Assembly (NCBI GenBank): GCA_963668435.2
Contig: CAXXSC010000006.1
Span: 186,001-250,000, forward strand
Origin: G963668435 sp963668435
GTDB lineage: Bacteria; Latescibacterota; Latescibacteria; Latescibacterales; Latescibacteraceae
Length of the DNA stretch: 64,000 nucleotides
Direction: 5' to 3'
Of the stretch, positions 37,947-46,789 are shown piece by piece. Position numbers and translations under genes: made by a program. A model generated the notes under the pieces. The model saw nothing but the letters and a program-made list of their open reading frames with translations. It searched no databases and had not been told where the DNA came from. Positions within the stretch are counted from its first letter, which is position 1. Every line of letters begins with the position of its first letter.

Positions 37947-38792
37947 ATGCATCCTGAAATATTATCCTTCGGTCCAATAACTATCAGTTCATACGGTCTC
38001 ATGCTGAGTATCGGTTTTCTTTTCGGCATAACTTTCGCCGCCTACAGAGCTAAGAAAATGGGCGAGGATCCCGATCATGTCTACAATCTTTCCATCTGGA
38101 TCGTGCTGTCATCGCTTTTCGGCGCCCGTTTTTACTATGTTGTCACTCATTACAGTGAATTCCGGGCGGACGAATCGCTGTCATTTCTTTCCCGCGTTTT
38201 TGTCGAATTCAAGAACATGTTCTGGCCTGTTGGCCAGGACGGCCAGGTGGGGATCAACGGCCTTGTGCTCTACGGCGGTCTTATTGCCGCCACCGCCGCC
38301 ACAATCATATATTTGAGACGGCACAAGCTTAAAGTATTGAAATTCATGGATATTCTCGGGCCCTCGCTCGGTCTCGGCGAGTTTTTCACCCGTATCGGCT
38401 GTTTTTTGAACGGCTGTTGTTACGGCAAACCCACCGAGGCATGGTGCGGTGTTATTTTCCCCGACAACTCGGCCGCGGGATTTTATTATCCCGGTGTACA
38501 TATCCACCCTTCGCAAATTTATAATTCATTCGCGGGGCTTGTTATTTTCATTTCACTTATTATATTAGAAAGATGGAAGAAGTTCGATGGTTTTACCGCG
38601 TTAATGTATTTCGCGCTCTATTCCATTGGCCGATTCTCCATTGATTATACCCGGTACTATGAGTCACGCCTCACATTCTGGGGCCTCTCACACAACCAGG
38701 TGCTCAGTCTTATCGTATTCACCGTTTCCCTTACGCTGATTGTTGTTTTGCAGCATCGTGCAGGGAAAAAGGGGACACTGCCGGAGTTGTAA
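37947..38792 (+). CDS. lgt: Prolipoprotein diacylglyceryl transferase
   Basis: 281 residues, seven membrane helices. Lgt signatures include ISSYGLMLSIGFLFG, GINGLVLYGGLIAAT, FTRIGCFLNGCCYGKPT (catalytic Arg and essential Asn) and VHIHPSQIYNS. It attaches diacylglycerol to lipobox cysteines, consistent with the lipoproteins in this window. AAGGAA lies upstream of the ATG, ten bases after rodA. Confidence 0.96.
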   Translation: MHPEILSFGPITISSYGLMLSIGFLFGITFAAYRAKKMGEDPDHVYNLSIWIVLSSLFGARFYYVVTHYSEFRADESLSFLSRVFVEFKNMFWPVGQDGQVGINGLVLYGGLIAATAATIIYLRRHKLKVLKFMDILGPSLGLGEFFTRIGCFLNGCCYGKPTEAWCGVIFPDNSAAGFYYPGVHIHPSQIYNSFAGLVIFISLIILERWKKFDGFTALMYFALYSIGRFSIDYTRYYESRLTFWGLSHNQVLSLIVFTVSLTLIVVLQHRAGKKGTLPEL

Positions 38793-38793
38793 A

Positions 38794-39096
38794 ATGCCTA
38801 AAATACCTCTTGATCAGGCACTTGAGGGCGATGTGCTCTCAAAAGATGTCGTTGTCGGAACTACGGCCGTTTTCGGTACCGGAACGGTCCTGATAAAAAA
38901 AATTATCGAAATCCTTGAAAAGCTGCGTGTTAAAGAAATTTATATTGAGGGCCGCGAGGGCGGCAAGTTCCGCTCGCTGAACGATCTTCTTGACAATATC
39001 GAGCAGCGTTTCAGCTGTGCTGGTGACAGCGAGATCATGCGTCATCTCAAGTATCTCGCGAAGGATATCGCGTCGGTCGAGAGGGGGTACCGGTGA
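38794..39096 (+). CDS. Small protein resembling the N-terminal domain of HD-GYP proteins
   Basis: 100 residues from ATG 38794, one base after the lgt stop. The pattern IPLDQALEGDVLSKDVVVG, FGTGTVLIKKIIEILEKL, RVKEIYIE resembles the domain that precedes HD-GYP phosphodiesterase domains (a small beta fold followed by a helix pair). No enzyme domain is attached. Its stop overlaps the GTG start of the HDOD gene by 4 bp (GTGA), so the two are co-translated and may form a split two-component version of a domain pair usually found in one chain. Function unknown. Confidence 0.75.
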   Translation: MPKIPLDQALEGDVLSKDVVVGTTAVFGTGTVLIKKIIEILEKLRVKEIYIEGREGGKFRSLNDLLDNIEQRFSCAGDSEIMRHLKYLAKDIASVERGYR

Positions 39097-39929
39097 GCAC
39101 TGAGGCAATCACCCAGGGTGATGTTATCCGCGCCCTGAGAAGTGCTAAACTTCATCCGAGCATCCCGGAACTTGTTGCGGCTATCATCAATATCACCCAG
39201 TCGAAACGCACCAACCTGAGTGATCTTGTCGCGGTGATCGAACAGGATGAAGATCTCTCATCTCGCCTGTTGAGTATGGCTAACTCCGGTTTTTTCGGCC
39301 CCGAAAGAAAAGTACGCCGTGTAACCGACGCGGTCGTCCTCATGGGCTGGAACAATGTCAAGATGATTTCGCTTGGCTCGACGATTATGAAAGTGATCAG
39401 CCAACTGGACCAACGCCTCTACTCCCACGCCATCAGAACCGCGCAGTTCGCCAATTTTCTCGGCACAGAGGCCAATCTCTACAAGATCGAGGATATCACA
39501 CTTGTCGGGCTTCTGCATAATATCGGCGCGGTGATCCTTCGTGCCTATTTCAAAGACCAGGCCCTGCAGGCAAAACAGTATGCAATCAAAGAGGGTGTCC
39601 CCATCCAGGTTGCCGAACGGGCGGTTTTCGGTGCCGATCACGCAGAGATAGGGAGATGGACAGCCGACGAATGGCATCTGCCGACAAATATTATCGAGAC
39701 AATTGCCGAGCATCACGATTTTTCGAGGAAATCATTCCACGCAAAGAAAACGGCGGCGATACATGTTGCGGAAAGCCTTGCCATGGTCTCCGATTATTAC
39801 GGGCCGTCGTGGGAAAAGATTAATCCGATAGATCCGGAGGCAATCGCAACTCTCGGTTTCAGCGAGGTTGAGTTCAAAGAAAAGGCCATGAAATGCCTCA
39901 AGACCAGATTCGATCCGCTAATCCTGTAA
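39093..39929 (+). CDS. HDOD-domain signalling protein
   Basis: 278 residues with an HDOD domain (~15-210): PSIPELVAAIINITQSKRTN, VAVIEQDEDLSSRLLSMANS, DAVVLMGWNNVKMISLG, THAIRTAQFANF-like helix and LVGLLHNIGAVILRAYF, EIGRWTADEWHLPTNIIETI. HDOD proteins are HD-fold relatives without a complete metal site and act as signalling adaptors, often around c-di-GMP or chemotaxis. It starts with GTG overlapping the previous gene. No output domain is attached. The following 290 bp to murD hold no recognisable gene. Confidence 0.88.
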   Translation: MSTEAITQGDVIRALRSAKLHPSIPELVAAIINITQSKRTNLSDLVAVIEQDEDLSSRLLSMANSGFFGPERKVRRVTDAVVLMGWNNVKMISLGSTIMKVISQLDQRLYSHAIRTAQFANFLGTEANLYKIEDITLVGLLHNIGAVILRAYFKDQALQAKQYAIKEGVPIQVAERAVFGADHAEIGRWTADEWHLPTNIIETIAEHHDFSRKSFHAKKTAAIHVAESLAMVSDYYGPSWEKINPIDPEAIATLGFSEVEFKEKAMKCLKTRFDPLIL

Positions 39930-40219
39930 GCGAACGCAATGCTTCAGTTTATCCGCATCTACCAGTATCGTAAAATGTTGGCGACTCCGGCAATTCAGCG
40001 AGACCTTCGCCCACTCATAGAGCTAAATTATACTGACAGCATCATTGCGCCGCTGAAAAGACGGAAAGTCATTGTATGCACTATTGTTCAGGTGAATGAA
40101 AACGCAAATACCAGATTCGACAGGAACTGTGATTATTCCACAAAGGATCGATTTCTCCCATCTGTACCGAAACATGTAATAACGCGTGTTTCACCCCATA
40201 GAAAACGAGGAGCCATGTC

Positions 40220-41623
40220 ATGCCCCCGATATTCAAGCTGCCCTATGACCAAAAAGACGAGTTTCGGAATTACCGTGCCACTGTCATGGGTCTCGGTCGT
40301 TTCGGGGGCGGCATAGGCGCGGCGCGTTTCCTCGCTGAGCAGGGCGCACAGGTGACTGTCACCGACATGAAGAGCGAGGAGGAGCTTGCCGAATCCATGG
40401 CGGCGCTCGACGGGCTCGGCATACGGTTTGTTCTGGGCCATCATGACATGGAGGATTTCACCAGCGCTCATATGGTCGTTGTCAGCCCGGCGGTTCCCCG
40501 CGCATCCGAGTATGTCATGGCTGCACGGAAAGCCGGCGCACGCATGAACAGCGAGATCGGCCTCTTTTTCGAGCGCTGTCCCGGAAAAATAGTCGGGATC
40601 ACCGGCTCGAATGGCAAATCCACTACTGTATCGCTTCTCGACGCTATTCTCAGCCGTTCTGGGAAACGTCATTTTACCGGCGGGAATATCGGCGTTTCGC
40701 TTCTGCAAAAGCTGCCCGACATGGACCATCACGACATAGTGGTACTGGAGCTCTCGTCGTTCCAGCTCGAATGGCTGGACGAACTCGGACTCAGCCCGGA
40801 AATCGCCTGCCTCCTCAACATAATGCCCAACCATATCGACCGTCACGGCAGTTTCGAAAATTACCGTACGGCAAAAAGCGCTATTTTCTCGTATCAAAGA
40901 ACCGGCGACAAATGCATCATTGTCCGCGACGATCCCGAGGCCCGCTCGCTGTCGCATACCGCACGCGGCAAGATAGTCTGGGTCAGCGCCCGTGAAAAAG
41001 TAACCGGCGTGATGCTTGAGGACGGTGTCGTGATGAATTCCGGCTGGAAAAAGGCCGAACCATTGTATGAGGCCTCCATCCTCCGTATCCCCGGTAAGCA
41101 CAATATTATCAATTCGATGGCGGCAAGTGCCTGTGCCCTTGAACTGGGAATCGACAGCGAAACAATCGCGGAGGGTGTCGCCTCATTTTCCGGCATCCCG
41201 CACCGTCTCGAATGGGTCGCGGAAAAGAACGACATCTCCTTCTACAACGACTCCAAGGCAACGACACCGGAGGCAGCCGCGGCGGGTATCGAGGCATTCG
41301 ACTGCCCGGTGCTCCCCATCCTTGGCGGCTACGATAAGCAGGTGGCGTTCGATGGCATTGCGGAACGCTTGGCGGGGAAACTCCCCTGGGCGGCCCTGAT
41401 CGGCCAGACTGCACCGCTTATCGCCAGCGCGTTCCAGGCGCACGGTATTTCCTGCGACCGTTTCGAGAGCCTCGAGGAGGCTTTCAAAGCCTGTGCCAGC
41501 CGCGCGACTGAGAATTCGGCGGTGCTTCTTTCGCCCGGCTGCGCCTCATATGACATGTTCCCGAATTACGAGGCACGGGGCGCGGCTTTCAGAAAACTGG
41601 TGGAGGATGTGCCAAACGCATGA
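40220..41623 (+). CDS. murD: UDP-N-acetylmuramoylalanine--D-glutamate ligase
   Basis: 467 residues with the Mur ligase layout: an N-terminal Rossmann-like domain (ATVMGLGRFGGGIGAARFL), the ATP loop GITGSNGKSTTVSLLD, the central motif LELSSFQLEWLDEL and NIMPNHIDRHGSFENY, and the C-terminal domain (SGIPHRLEWVAEKNDISFYN, DSKATTPEA, LLSPGCASYDMF). It adds D-Glu to UDP-MurNAc-L-Ala in the cytoplasm. ATG 40220 is favoured over the out-of-frame ATG 40215 by its spacing from GAGGAG (40207-40212). Confidence 0.95.
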   Translation: MPPIFKLPYDQKDEFRNYRATVMGLGRFGGGIGAARFLAEQGAQVTVTDMKSEEELAESMAALDGLGIRFVLGHHDMEDFTSAHMVVVSPAVPRASEYVMAARKAGARMNSEIGLFFERCPGKIVGITGSNGKSTTVSLLDAILSRSGKRHFTGGNIGVSLLQKLPDMDHHDIVVLELSSFQLEWLDELGLSPEIACLLNIMPNHIDRHGSFENYRTAKSAIFSYQRTGDKCIIVRDDPEARSLSHTARGKIVWVSAREKVTGVMLEDGVVMNSGWKKAEPLYEASILRIPGKHNIINSMAASACALELGIDSETIAEGVASFSGIPHRLEWVAEKNDISFYNDSKATTPEAAAAGIEAFDCPVLPILGGYDKQVAFDGIAERLAGKLPWAALIGQTAPLIASAFQAHGISCDRFESLEEAFKACASRATENSAVLLSPGCASYDMFPNYEARGAAFRKLVEDVPNA

Positions 41624-41697
41624 ATAAATCCAGGCCTTTCTTTGTATGAATACTGTGGTGCTCTTAACGGATTTCAGTAACAAATTGAGGAGGATGC

Positions 41698-41922
41698 GTG
41701 GGAAAGTATTTCAAGGCGCTCAAACAGGCGGTCAAGGCAACGGTTGATTATGGCGGGATCGACACGTACACTGTCAGCGGCAAAGAATTTGCCTGCACTT
41801 TCTGCGGCAATAATCATTTCGAGGACGGCAGGGCACAGCTCAACTCCGCGGGAATGACACTTGCCGGTCTTGATTGGGTGGATAAATCAGCGTATATACT
41901 TGTATGCAAAGACTGTGGATAG
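41698..41922 (+). CDS. Small zinc-ribbon-like protein
   Basis: 74 residues from GTG 41698, which follows AGGAGGA with good spacing. Two Cys pairs (CTFCGNN and CKDCG at the very C-terminus) are 36 residues apart and look like a zinc ribbon. The protein is soluble. I do not recognise a named family. It lies between murD and a CYTH gene in the same direction, with 74 and 199 bp gaps. Confidence 0.65.
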   Translation: MGKYFKALKQAVKATVDYGGIDTYTVSGKEFACTFCGNNHFEDGRAQLNSAGMTLAGLDWVDKSAYILVCKDCG

Positions 41923-42121
41923 ATTTTCTGGTTCAAGTACAAACCGGAAAAACAGGAAGGCTCAAATGACGCATAATGAAAGTATCTGAGCTGTCCTGCA
42001 TTGTGAAACTCAGCAGGATAAATGAACCCGACAAAAGCATCGGGATTTTCTTATAATTATTTGTTAAGACTATGTCTTCTATAGCCGATCAATAACTTTT
42101 TTCCGGGAAATGTACTGTCTT

Positions 42122-42769
42122 ATGAGCACGGAAACCGAACTGAAATTCAGCGCTGAGGGGCTGTATACACTCGGAGAAATCGCCACGCTTACCTCTCTCG
42201 CCGACTATGATATTGTCGACATGGGCATAAAGGACCAGACCGATCATTGTTTCGACACTGCCGATCACGCCCTGTATCGCGGGAAAGTTGTATTCCGACT
42301 CAGGGTGAAAGAGAACGGCAGTGTGCTGACATTCAAGGCCCAGAAAAATGATGTTGGGGCCGACGGCAATCTCTACCGCCGTATAGAGATCGAACACGAA
42401 ACCCGCGCCTCAGCAGTCGATATCGCCGCGGGCAGACTACCGGACATCCCGCCGACACATGCGCTCATCGAGTCAATGGGGCAGCTGGAACTTACCCCCA
42501 GTATCACAATCGGTAACAGGCGGCGGCTCATGCTTATCATGAAAAACGACGAGCCGCGTTTCGAGATGGTTCTGGATGATGTCACATTCACCGGACCGGA
42601 GGGTGTGGCAAAGGCATACGAGGTCGAGGTCGAGAATATCTGCGGCGGCGAAAGCGAACTCAAAGCGGTCGGCAACTGGCTCCGGGCACATTTCGACCTC
42701 CACGATGCCGGGCCTTCGAAATACATCCTCGGAATGCAGCTTGTGGGCGGGATGGAAAAGCAGGCATAA
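42122..42769 (+). CDS. CYTH-domain protein (adenylate cyclase CyaB / triphosphatase family)
   Basis: 215 residues. The chain opens with the ExExK motif (TETELKF), followed by DQTDHCFDTADHALYRGKVV, FRLRVKENGSVLTFKAQ, RRIEIE, MVLDDVTFTGPEG, YEVEVENICGG and HDAGPSKYILG, which is the eight-stranded tunnel fold of CYTH enzymes. Members hydrolyse inorganic triphosphate or thiamine triphosphate, or cyclise ATP; which applies here is not clear. The frame is also open from ATG 42110, but the spacing from CGGGAA favours ATG 42122. Confidence 0.88.
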   Translation: MSTETELKFSAEGLYTLGEIATLTSLADYDIVDMGIKDQTDHCFDTADHALYRGKVVFRLRVKENGSVLTFKAQKNDVGADGNLYRRIEIEHETRASAVDIAAGRLPDIPPTHALIESMGQLELTPSITIGNRRRLMLIMKNDEPRFEMVLDDVTFTGPEGVAKAYEVEVENICGGESELKAVGNWLRAHFDLHDAGPSKYILGMQLVGGMEKQA

Positions 42770-42837
42770 AAACGATCCGGCGTGCTGATAATATCAATCA
42801 GCATTCGTATTGCCAGTGTATATCGAAACACAGAAAA

Positions 42838-42864
42838 GGCAGGGTAGCTTCCCCTGCCTTTTTC
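42838..42864. terminator. Bidirectional terminator between CYTH and ceramidase-like genes
   Basis: GGCAGGG (42838-42844) pairs with CCCTGCC (42852-42858) around a short loop; AAAA on the left and TTTTT on the right allow use from both strands. Confidence 0.85.
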
Positions 42865-42886
42865 GTATTCAGTGACTGTGTATTAA

Positions 42887-44212
42887 TCACTTCAGCCGCC
42901 CGATAAGTTCAAGCGAGGAATCGACCAGCACCTGTCCGGCTGCGGGACTGTATTTGCAGCCATCCACCTCGTAATCACCCTCGATAAAATCAGCAGCTGT
43001 GGGCATGTAGCCGAAGAAACCGTTGGTGACACCGGCGGCATATGTTTTCCTGTATGGTGATTTCTGTTTCACCTCCAGCGCTATTTCCGAAAAAACCTCG
43101 CCGGGCAGAGAGAAAAAGACTGCATCACCGATACGCAGCGCCTGAAGTTCGATGTTCTCGATCTCCGGAAAATCCTCCGCATAGAATTTCTTCGCGAATT
43201 CGTGACGCTGATGGGCTGAGAAATGCTCGAATCGGATGTAATCAAGCTTGCGGGTGCCGGCAAGTTTCGGATCGGCCTCCATTGCGGTGAGCTTTTCATC
43301 GGCGGCAGCGGCATCATGGGCTGCCTCGTCAAGCGTCACTGGGAATTCCTTGCGAAGCGGGAAATCGAAACGCCCCGTAACAGCATCGACCGTGAGATTG
43401 TCAACCGTCGCAACGGAGGGTATGGCTTTCGTGACAGCATCGCTCATCTGACGGCCCTTGACCTTGATGTACCAGTAGGTCCTGACCGGCATATCGACAC
43501 CGACAGCGGACAGCTCCGATGAGTAACCAGTGTTTATATCTCCCTGTGCCGACTGAAGATAGCTGAGCCAGACATCCTCGCCCAGTTCCTCGTGGAGGTA
43601 CTTGATGGCGTAATAGGGCCAGTCCTCGGAATAGAGCCTGTTCTGCCAGTCCAGTGAGGACGGGTGGCAGCCGTAATTGAAAAGCACGCCCCTGAGTTTG
43701 CCGTCAGTATCCTCGATCCTGATCAGCGCCACCTGCGGATCGGGATGGACACCACCGTAAAGAAGCCGTCTGCGATTACGTCCGAGCTCCAGCACCTCGG
43801 TGGGCTCGATGCCGATCCGCGCCGGAAAACGGCTTTCCCAGGCATCCGTGACACTCTTGACTGTCTGCTCCAGCACCAGTTCGCGGTAGGACTCGGGCCC
43901 CTCGACAATATGCGGCCCTGAATGGGTGTGTGTGCAGGAAATGAGGATGGCATCGCCCGGAATACCGGTCTTTCTCGTCACCTCTTCCCTGATGCGCTCC
44001 ACCAGCGGCCGCCCGATATAGACCAGCGACAGGCTGATAATGCAGACCGTATTGCCGTTGACATCCTCGATGACCATGCTTCTTGCGTGAAGGTCGTCGT
44101 GTGTGCCTGTCGCGACCTGGCTTCGCGCAAAGCCCCAGAGCTGGAGGTTTTCACGCGGGGTGATGACCGTTTCGCCGAGACCGACTCTGATTGTGCCGTT
44201 ATATTTTTCCAT
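42887..44212 (-). CDS. Neutral/alkaline ceramidase-like hydrolase
   Basis: 441 residues from ATG 44212, which has AGGTGA (44220-44215) upstream; the longer frame to 44293 lacks a ribosome site. The N-terminal half follows the neutral ceramidase pattern: VGLGETVITPRENLQLWGFA, DDLHARSMVIED, and ISCTHTHSGPH (His95, His97, His101, zinc ligands), then GVLFNYGCHPSSLDW and SYLQSAQGDINTGY. The typical C-terminal immunoglobulin domain and signal peptide are missing, so it is probably cytoplasmic or takes an unrelated amide. Such short, signal-less relatives are common in candidate-phylum genomes and their substrates are unknown. Confidence 0.85.
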   Translation of the reverse strand: MEKYNGTIRVGLGETVITPRENLQLWGFARSQVATGTHDDLHARSMVIEDVNGNTVCIISLSLVYIGRPLVERIREEVTRKTGIPGDAILISCTHTHSGPHIVEGPESYRELVLEQTVKSVTDAWESRFPARIGIEPTEVLELGRNRRRLLYGGVHPDPQVALIRIEDTDGKLRGVLFNYGCHPSSLDWQNRLYSEDWPYYAIKYLHEELGEDVWLSYLQSAQGDINTGYSSELSAVGVDMPVRTYWYIKVKGRQMSDAVTKAIPSVATVDNLTVDAVTGRFDFPLRKEFPVTLDEAAHDAAAADEKLTAMEADPKLAGTRKLDYIRFEHFSAHQRHEFAKKFYAEDFPEIENIELQALRIGDAVFFSLPGEVFSEIALEVKQKSPYRKTYAAGVTNGFFGYMPTAADFIEGDYEVDGCKYSPAAGQVLVDSSLELIGRLK

Positions 44213-44316
44213 TTTCACCTCAGATAATAATTGATTATTTTTAAACTTTGTATTAACTATAATATAAAGTAGCGGTGATGTTTCAAAATACATATAAGAT
44301 TTTCAAGGAGAAGGTA

Positions 44317-45417
44317 TTGATATTCAGAATAGGAGAGTTATTTTGCGGTCCTGGCGGATTAGGTTTTGCCGCAAAAAAAGCAACAATAAATACTGAGAAT
44401 GAAGTTTTTTCTATTAAACATGCTTGGTCAACGGATTATGATAAAGACTCTTGTGAAACATATAGAAAAAATATATGTCCTGACAATGAAAAATCTGTTC
44501 TCTGTAGAGATATCAGAAAAGACGGAACTTTTAATGATCTTGCAAAAATATCAAATATTGAAGCATTATCATTTGGATTCCCATGTAATGATTTCAGTAT
44601 TGTAGGAGAACAAAAAGGGATAAACGGAGTATATGGACCTTTATATTCATATGGTGTAAAAGCTCTTAAATTATTTACGCCTATGTGGTTTTTGGCTGAA
44701 AATGTTGGCGGTCTCAGAAACGCAAACGATGGAAATACCTTTAAACAAGTGCTTCATGATCTGAACAATGCAAATTATGACGTTTATCCACACTTATATA
44801 AATTTGAAGAATATGGTGTTCCCCAAACAAGACATAGAATAATAATTATCGGCATAAGAAAGGACTTAAACATCAAATTTTATGTTCCCTCACCATTACC
44901 GTATAATAATATCGATATATCATGCAAGAATGCGATCGAAAATCCGCCAATCCCTCATAATACTGCGAATAATGAACTGACAAACCAATCACAAGTTGTC
45001 ATTGAAAGATTAAAGTACATTAAGCCCGGCGAAAATGCCTTTACTGCTGATATTCCTGAACGTTTAAGGCTAAATGTCAAAGGAGCTAAGATTAGTCAAA
45101 TATATAAAAGGCTTGATCCTGACAAGCCATCATATACAATAACTGGAAGTGGGGGCGGCGGTACACATACATATCACTGGAAAGAAGATAGAGCTTTAAC
45201 TAATCGTGAACGAGCACGAATTCAAACATTTCCAGACGATTATATCTTTTATGGCTCTAAAGAAAGTGTTAGGAAGCAAATCGGCATGGCAGTGCCGCCA
45301 AAAGGAGTACAAGTAATATTTGAGGCCGTATTAAAATCATTTGCACATATAAGCTATCCATCAATAGAACCTAATTTAATACATTTATTACAGGAAGAGT
45401 TATCAAATGTATTATGA
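44317..45417 (+). CDS. DNA (cytosine-5) methyltransferase of a type II R-M system
   Basis: 366 residues from TTG 44317, which has AAGGAG (44305-44310) seven bases before it; upstream GTG 44275 and ATG 44278 lack a ribosome site. Motif I is FRIGELFCGPGGLGFAAKK, motif IV SFGFPCNDFS (Cys90 is the nucleophile), motif VI ENVGGLRN, motif VIII QTRHRIIIIGI and motif X KQIGMAVPP. It protects DNA against the nuclease encoded next. Base use is strikingly AT-rich compared with its neighbours. It overlaps the nuclease gene by 11 bp. Confidence 0.94.
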   Translation: MIFRIGELFCGPGGLGFAAKKATINTENEVFSIKHAWSTDYDKDSCETYRKNICPDNEKSVLCRDIRKDGTFNDLAKISNIEALSFGFPCNDFSIVGEQKGINGVYGPLYSYGVKALKLFTPMWFLAENVGGLRNANDGNTFKQVLHDLNNANYDVYPHLYKFEEYGVPQTRHRIIIIGIRKDLNIKFYVPSPLPYNNIDISCKNAIENPPIPHNTANNELTNQSQVVIERLKYIKPGENAFTADIPERLRLNVKGAKISQIYKRLDPDKPSYTITGSGGGGTHTYHWKEDRALTNRERARIQTFPDDYIFYGSKESVRKQIGMAVPPKGVQVIFEAVLKSFAHISYPSIEPNLIHLLQEELSNVL

Positions 45418-46372
45418 CGATTTATTTAACATTGCATTAATGCAACCTGCGACTTCAGCAAATTGCTTGAAAATTGTATCTGGTTATGCAACTTCTGCAA
45501 TGGCATTTAATCATTTAAAACGATTATCAAACAACATCAATATTCAATTAATAGTTGGAATGTGCCCTAGAGATGGTTTATCAAAAAGCAATCATCAAGG
45601 TTTTAAAAAACTTGTAGATGAAGATTACCGGGATACTTTTCAGTGCAGTTATATTGAAAACTCTCCGGCAGTTCATTCCAAAGTTTATGTTTGGTGTCAG
45701 GACGATAAACCTGTATGTGCTTATACAGGTTCTGCAAATTATACTCAAACATCTTTTTTTTCCAGTCAACATGAGATATTAACAGAGTGTAATCCAGAAA
45801 CAGCTCTCCATTATTATAATACCTTGGATAGAAATACCATTTATTGTAACCATATTGAAGTTGAAAATGTTATTAAAATATTTCATGATAAAAGTTACTT
45901 AAGGTATAGCAACTTAATAGCGGATAACCCAATATCAACGTCGGATAGTGTTGTAAAAGAACTCGTTGCACTTGAATCAATTCAAGTCTCATTATTAAAT
46001 AGAGATGGTGTTGTTTCTAGTCGTTCAAGTTTAAATTGGGGCCAACGACCTGAAGAACATAGAGAGCCAAATCAAGCATACATACCACTTAAATCTAAGA
46101 TTTATAACTCATCATTTTTCCCAAATCTCGGAGTGGATTTTACTGTTTTAACAGATGACAATAAAGTCTTAATTTGCACAAGAGCCCAACAAAATGGCAA
46201 AGCAATCCATACCCCTCACAATAATAGCCTTATCGGAATATATTTTCGAAATAGACTTGGAGTACAGGAAGGTAGAAAAGTCACAAAAGAACATTTAGAG
46301 GCATATGGACGTAACTATTTAACGTTCTTTAAAATTGATGATGAAACATATTTTATGGATTTTTCTGTATAA
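45407..46372 (+). CDS. NgoFVII-like restriction endonuclease, PLD nuclease with B3-type DNA-binding domain
   Basis: 321 residues. One phospholipase D half-site is clear: HSKVYVW (His90, Lys92) followed by GSANYTQTSF (108-117); BfiI-type enzymes need a dimer of such halves. The C-terminal ~110 residues (LNWGQRPEEHREPNQAYIPL, FFPNLGVDFTVLTDDNKVLI, YFRNRLGV) match the B3-like recognition domain of NgoFVII-type enzymes. It should cut without metal ions at the sequence protected by the methylase. The exact site cannot be read from sequence. It overlaps the methylase gene and ends one base before vsr; AT-rich. Confidence 0.88.
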   Translation: MYYDDLFNIALMQPATSANCLKIVSGYATSAMAFNHLKRLSNNINIQLIVGMCPRDGLSKSNHQGFKKLVDEDYRDTFQCSYIENSPAVHSKVYVWCQDDKPVCAYTGSANYTQTSFFSSQHEILTECNPETALHYYNTLDRNTIYCNHIEVENVIKIFHDKSYLRYSNLIADNPISTSDSVVKELVALESIQVSLLNRDGVVSSRSSLNWGQRPEEHREPNQAYIPLKSKIYNSSFFPNLGVDFTVLTDDNKVLICTRAQQNGKAIHTPHNNSLIGIYFRNRLGVQEGRKVTKEHLEAYGRNYLTFFKIDDETYFMDFSV

Positions 46373-46373
46373 A

Positions 46374-46781
46374 ATGGATAACCTTACAAAAGAACAAAGA
46401 AGAAAAAATATGCAGAGTATTAAATCTGCAAATACAAAATCGGAGTTATTATTACGTAGAGCACTCTGGGAAAAAGGATATAGATATAGAAAAAATGTCA
46501 AAAACATATTAGGCAAGCCAGATATCTGTTTTATTCGAAAAAAAATCGCTGTCTTCTGTGACAGCGATTTTTTTCATGGGAAGTTTTATCAAGAAGGTAT
46601 TAAAATACCTAAAACAAATACAGATTACTGGATAAAGAAATTTACACAAAACATCGAAAGAGATGCAATTGTAACTAAAGAACTTAAAAAAATGGGTTGG
46701 ACTGTTATTAGATTATGGGAAACAGACATTAAAAACAATCTTGATGAATGTGTAAAAATAATTGAAAACGTATTAACATAA
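46374..46781 (+). CDS. vsr: Very short patch repair (Vsr) endonuclease
   Basis: 135 residues from ATG 46374, one base after the nuclease stop. Vsr markers are RRKNMQSIKSANTKSELLLR (Glu24), NILGKPDICF (Asp50) and AVFCDSDFFHGK (His68). It nicks T:G mismatches that arise when 5-methylcytosine deaminates, which fits the 5mC methylase upstream. The metal-site motif reads DSDFFHG where many Vsr proteins have DGCFWHG. A perfect 15-bp terminator-like hairpin lies inside this coding sequence (46539-46574). The stop is only 8 bp from the stop of the convergent nrdJ. Confidence 0.92.
   Translation: MDNLTKEQRRKNMQSIKSANTKSELLLRRALWEKGYRYRKNVKNILGKPDICFIRKKIAVFCDSDFFHGKFYQEGIKIPKTNTDYWIKKFTQNIERDAIVTKELKKMGWTVIRLWETDIKNNLDECVKIIENVLT
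46539..46574. terminator. Terminator-like perfect hairpin inside vsr
   Basis: A7-TCGCTGTC (46539-46553) pairs without mismatch with GACAGCGA-T7 (46560-46574) around the loop TTCTGT: 15 bp with a T-run after it on the plus strand and, read from the minus strand, likewise a T-run. It has the form of a strong bidirectional intrinsic terminator, but it encodes vsr residues RKKIAVFCDSDFF. It is the only such structure between the convergent vsr and nrdJ ends. Confidence 0.6.
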
Positions 46782-46789
46782 TCATAAGC

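Noticed and set aside
39939..40219. Short frame between the HDOD gene and murD
   Set aside because: No ribosome site or family pattern, composition unlike neighbours' codon use, and it ends inside the murD start region.
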